From NCBI RefSeq assembly GCF_002245895.1, contig NZ_NPJZ01000002.1, positions 682,001-746,000 of the forward strand: a stretch of 64,000 bases of DNA, read 5' to 3'. The notes under the pieces are model-generated. The model was not told where the DNA came from. It saw only the letters and a program-made list of their open reading frames with translations, and did not search any database. The position numbers and the translations under genes are program-made. The DNA comes from Rhodococcus sp. OK302. Its GTDB lineage: Bacteria; Actinomycetota; Actinomycetes; Mycobacteriales; Mycobacteriaceae. This document shows, piece by piece, positions 62,501-64,000 of this stretch. How positions within the stretch are numbered: the stretch's first letter is position 1; each line of letters starts with the position of its first letter.

Positions 62501-64000
62501 GTGACAATTCTCATACCGAACTCTTTCGGATCAGACAGTGCGAGTGCCGATAGTGAAGAACCGGGAGGCCCGCGTCCCTGGATGCGGGTACTTGGGGAAC
62601 CGCCTGCCCTTGCGGCCGTTGTCATCGAGCGAGCGAATGTCGAGAATGCCCTTGTCGGGGCATTCTCGCAGGCGCCCGCCGTGGAGCTCATTGCCGGTGC
62701 CGGGTCTGGAAAGACAACGGCTGCAGTGCTTTACGCGAACAAGCGATCAAATTCGGTCACTTGGGTGACCTTGACCTCGGAACTCAGCGCTCACGAACTC
62801 GAGACCGAGCTCGATAGGGCGGTTCGCGAAAGTGCAAGCGCAAGCAAGGAAGAAGACGATCGCCGCGATGCTTGGCATACAGCCCTCGTCGTGATTGACA
62901 ACGCCGAGATTATCGCTGATCGTCCGGACATCGGATTCATCGTGGACGAATTGCTCCAGAGAATCGGTAGCGGCCCGGATGTCCTCCTCCTGACTCAGCG
63001 GCATCTCGGTGCGGCAACAGGTGAGTTGATCCTCCGAGGGCTGTGCAGCGTGATGACTGCTGACGACTTGCTGATCACCAAGCCCGATGTAGTCGAACTG
63101 GCTAGGAAGCTGACGCCATCTCGCACGGTCGACTCCGAGGCGATCGTCCAGAAATCGGTTGGTTGGATCGCAGGCGCCGTACTGCTCATGAGATTCGACT
63201 GCCCGATGCCGACGACGGTATCGCCAATTCTCGTCGACTACATCGAATCGAGTGTGCTCGATGTGCTGCCCACCGCGGGGCAGGACCTTCTGCTGGCAGG
63301 GGCATTGCTAGGGCGGATCACCCGACACGACAGCGCGGGGCTGCTCTCGACGCACGGCGAGCGCATTTTCGCGGCACTGCGCGGTTCCGGGCTGCCGATG
63401 CTCAGAGTCGAGGGCGACACCTTGGTATACGGGCCGATGTTGAGGGCTTGCCTACTCGAAATATTGCCTCGACGTTACTCAACGAGGCTGTCCGAACTGC
63501 GCCGACGTTTCGCTTTCTATCTCAGCAATGCCGGGCGCTTTGACGACGCCGTCGAATGGAGCATGGGCGCTGGCGAACCGCAGCTCGCCGTTGAAGCGTT
63601 GGAAGCAGGGATTCGGTGTGCCCCCGACCTCGCTGTATTTAGTGATCGAGTCGAGAGATGGTCCGGCTTGATCGGCGAATCCTATGTATCGAACAGCGAC
63701 GTACTCACCGCCTGCCTGCTTCGTGCATTACATGCGCGACGAAGCATCGAGCGTGCGGTAACCCTCATTCACCAGCTCGAAGAAGACTCCCGGATGGACA
63801 ATATCCTTGCCGTGGATCCAGGAATTATCGGAATAGTGTTGTGGACGTTGCACAGTCGGCCAGGAGAGGCTGAACACTATGCACAGGGAGCTCAGGACAA
63901 TCATCGAGCAGACGCCGTGCGATTCATGCTCGCAGCGACCAGCGGAATCGAACCGGCATTACCTCCGCTCGACACGCGGTGGGAAAACATGGCACCCATC
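62501..64000 (+). CDS. MalT/LuxR-type (STAND) transcriptional regulator, N-terminal 500 residues, cut by window end
   Basis: An open frame from GTG 62501 runs without a stop to the end of the window. After a short N-terminus it has VELIAGAGSGKTTAAVLYAN with Walker A at 66-73, a Walker B-like ALVVIDNAEII, and a long region of helical repeats (RLSELRRRFAFYLSNAGRFD and DAVEWSMGAGEPQLAVEALE), as in MalT-like STAND regulators. The expected C-terminal LuxR helix-turn-helix would lie beyond the window. The start is uncertain because there is no strong ribosome site. It probably controls the neighbouring transporter and P450 genes. The PknK-type kinase remnant at 30767 belongs to the same regulator class, but it is not the same gene. 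Confidence 0.82.
   Translation, partial: MTILIPNSFGSDSASADSEEPGGPRPWMRVLGEPPALAAVVIERANVENALVGAFSQAPAVELIAGAGSGKTTAAVLYANKRSNSVTWVTLTSELSAHELETELDRAVRESASASKEEDDRRDAWHTALVVIDNAEIIADRPDIGFIVDELLQRIGSGPDVLLLTQRHLGAATGELILRGLCSVMTADDLLITKPDVVELARKLTPSRTVDSEAIVQKSVGWIAGAVLLMRFDCPMPTTVSPILVDYIESSVLDVLPTAGQDLLLAGALLGRITRHDSAGLLSTHGERIFAALRGSGLPMLRVEGDTLVYGPMLRACLLEILPRRYSTRLSELRRRFAFYLSNAGRFDDAVEWSMGAGEPQLAVEALEAGIRCAPDLAVFSDRVERWSGLIGESYVSNSDVLTACLLRALHARRSIERAVTLIHQLEEDSRMDNILAVDPGIIGIVLWTLHSRPGEAEHYAQGAQDNHRADAVRFMLAATSGIEPALPPLDTRWENMAPI

Overview
The window is high-GC DNA (mostly third-position G/C, many GTG and TTG starts, strong GGAG sites, ATGA overlaps) from an actinomycete. The mix of KorAB, a 7Fe ferredoxin, F420/LLM-type monooxygenases, a mycofactocin-type SDR, CYP-type P450s and IS6/IS30/IS110/IS3/IS630 remnants fits Rhodococcus or a close relative best. 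Genus is an inference; no rRNA or tRNA gene was seen. The DNA looks like a catabolic accessory region (plasmid or island): almost every intact gene is catabolic, transport or regulatory, and the blocks are separated by IS debris.

Layout. (1) 1-4013: the end of a beta-oxidation-like operon (acyl-CoA ligase, frameshifted acyl-CoA dehydrogenase, HSD17B4-like SDR, MaoC hydratase, LLM monooxygenase). (2) 4.2-12.4 kb: an IS graveyard with a decayed IS110, an intact IS6 element (5351-6159), an intact IS30 element (6897-8420) sitting in the loop of a hairpin, IS30 and IS3 remnants, and a tight array of three unknown small ORFs on the minus strand. (3) 12.5-20.6 kb: operon korA-korB-hbd-fadD-SDR-LLM-tetR. 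(4) 20.6-30.7 kb: a divergent SDR, then a long operon with a Rieske oxygenase, NTF2-like protein, KstD-like flavoprotein, 7Fe ferredoxin, GalB-like hydratase, GalC/LigK-like aldolase, FAH-family enzyme, class III extradiol dioxygenase, acyl-CoA dehydrogenase and a BadI-like crotonase. (5) A decayed PknK-type kinase at 30.8-31.5 kb, then operon P450-ADH-ALDH-ferredoxin reductase-fused CoA-transferase (31.9-38.6 kb). (6) IS630 debris, then an AT-richer block with an amidohydrolase, a class II aldolase and a Liv-type transporter, ending in a LivM-LivG-LivF triple fusion (40-47.7 kb). (7) More IS debris with a second intact IS6 element (48012-48855). (8) 49.2-64 kb: amidohydrolase, CaiB-type CoA-transferase, enoyl-CoA hydratase, mycofactocin-type SDR, two ALDHs and a P450, divergent from a NitT/TauT-type ABC transporter, a flavin reductase and a MalT-like LuxR regulator that runs off the window.

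How it fits together (inference). Blocks 3-5, and probably 6, look like one regulon. A 16-base motif, CCTTCCRAYCGNMAGG, lies at the head of each transcription unit (12447, 21477, 31764 and 39895). At two of them it is a perfect palindrome filling the 17-base spacer of a TTGACC/TAGnnT promoter. The TetR gene at 19957 is the obvious candidate reader. The enzymes suggest uptake of an acidic ring compound, side-chain oxidation (P450-ADH-ALDH), CoA activation, ring dehydrogenation and hydroxylation (KstD-like, Rieske), extradiol cleavage, a 4-oxalomesaconate-type lower pathway to pyruvate plus oxaloacetate, and CoA-linked alicyclic ring opening and beta-oxidation. The substrate cannot be read from the sequence. 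This gene combination is the best candidate here for an undescribed pathway.
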